Both the position numbers and the translations under genes were made by a program. The notes below the pieces were generated by a model. The model was not told where the DNA came from. It was given only the letters and a program-made list of their open reading frames with translations, and made no database searches. A stretch of DNA of 42,927 nt, taken from positions 1 to 42,927 of the forward strand of contig NZ_AXUS01000023.1 in assembly GCF_000498755.1 (NCBI RefSeq). Reading direction: 5' to 3'. Every line of letters starts with the position of its first letter. Position 1 is the first letter of the stretch. This document shows positions 42,388 to 42,927 of this stretch, piece after piece. The stretch is from Clostridioides mangenotii TR. Its GTDB lineage: Bacteria; Bacillota; Clostridia; Peptostreptococcales; Peptostreptococcaceae.

Positions 42388-42927
42388 TTATAATATAGTT
42401 ATACCAGCACTAGCTTGACCTAATACTGTATTAACTAATGTAATACCTGCAGCTGTAATAGAGAAAACCATTAATATTCTTGTTTGATTTGTTACTGGTA
42501 TATTTAGTCCAGTTAAAGTTCCATTTGCTGTATCGCCTATTACAATTGGACCTGTTAATGGAGATAAAGCAACTTCTGTTCCTACAATCGGTGTGAAATC
42601 ATCATTAGGTGTAGGTGAACTGTACAATTGAGCATTAACTGTAATTGTAGTTCCTGTAATTGCTAATCCAGCTGTAACACTAAAGAAAGCTGATATAGAG
42701 TTTATAACTCCATCTCTAGGCATTGAGAAAGCCACGTTATTAAGACCAAGTAAATCTATAGTTGCTCCTAAAACTGTCACACCTGGTACTGCGAATCCAA
42801 AGCCTATAAATGAAGGTAGACCTACTAATCCGCCAAGCACTGATGTTAACGTAATTGGAACACCTGATGCAAATGGAACTATAGCTCCATTTCCAGTTCC
42901 TCCTGTTGCTCCTGTTCCTCCTGTTGC
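42388..42927 (-). CDS. Collagen-like protein with BclB-type C-terminal domain (partial, 3' end)
   Basis: The frame is open to the window edge; 179 residues are visible. It begins in collagen-like triplets (Ala-Thr-Gly-Gly-Thr-Gly, here with Gly-Gly-Thr units, unlike the Gly-X-Thr of the neighbour) and continues with [10 protein letters not shown], the start of the BclB C-terminal domain. It ends [10 protein letters not shown] like the giant protein. A GTG at 42840 looks like a start only because the gene is cut. The two domains differ at many positions, so they are paralogues rather than a recent copy. A terminator follows the stop. Confidence 0.9.
   Translation of the reverse strand, partial: ATGGTGATGGTGNGAIVPFASGVPITLTSVLGGLVGLPSFIGFGFAVPGVTVLGATIDLLGLNNVAFSMPRDGVINSISAFFSVTAGLAITGTTITVNAQLYSSPTPNDDFTPIVGTEVALSPLTGPIVIGDTANGTLTGLNIPVTNQTRILMVFSITAAGITLVNTVLGQASAGITIL

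Overview
The window is AT-rich chromosomal DNA from a low-GC, spore-forming anaerobe of the Firmicutes, most likely a Peptostreptococcaceae relative of Clostridioides difficile. The main clues are trans-4-hydroxyproline dehydratase (HypD) next to ProC, a collagen-like exosporium glycoprotein (BclA type) next to an SgtA-like glycosyltransferase, a small type IV pilus locus, a Spo0E-like phosphatase, FeoAB, and strong Gram-positive Shine-Dalgarno sites with frequent TTG/GTG starts. I see no rRNA, tRNA, CRISPR array, insertion sequence or prophage.

Layout. 1-3.3 kb: a Spo0E-like gene, the feoA-feoB iron-uptake operon behind a good promoter with a possible Fur site, and a probable orphan, frameshifted agrD. 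3.4-7.7 kb: hypE-hypD-proC on the minus strand, which turns hydroxyproline into P5C and then proline; hypE carries an apparent frameshift near its 3' end. 8-12.4 kb: a membrane-anchored HtrA protease, glucose-6-phosphate isomerase, and a Na/Pi symporter with PhoU-like tail behind candidate PhoP boxes. 12.8-14.7 kb: two unknown small genes and a SEC-C protein with a C-terminal HTH-like segment. 15.2-16.9 kb: a plus-strand collagen-like protein with a Cys-rich N-terminus and a beta-helix-like C-terminus. 17.1-20.6 kb: DUF881-pilB-pilC-pilin. 20.9-30.9 kb: a two-P-loop ATPase and the conserved protein quality-control block tig-clpP-clpP-clpX and lon-engB, with two ClpP paralogues in tandem and a half-size chromate transporter pair between clpX and lon. 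30.5-34.5 kb: yfcE, a fused rph-rdgB gene with 25-bp tandem repeats before it, and ligA broken by one missing base in an A-run. 34.6-37.1 kb: a D-2-hydroxyacid dehydrogenase, a DUF3783 protein and a QueG-like Fe-S protein. 37.2-42.9 kb: a 1196-residue collagen-like glycoprotein with a BclB-type C-terminal domain, the upstream glycosyltransferase that probably decorates it, and the 3' end of a second BclB-type protein running off the window.

How it fits together: the surface genes (three collagen-like proteins, one glycosyltransferase) point to a hairy, glycosylated spore exosporium. The Hyp operon is a Stickland-type amino acid pathway. Tig/ClpP/ClpX/Lon handle folding and proteolysis. Three separate frame breaks (agrD, hypE, ligA) either reflect sequencing or assembly error or are real; ligA is normally essential, so at least that one is suspect.
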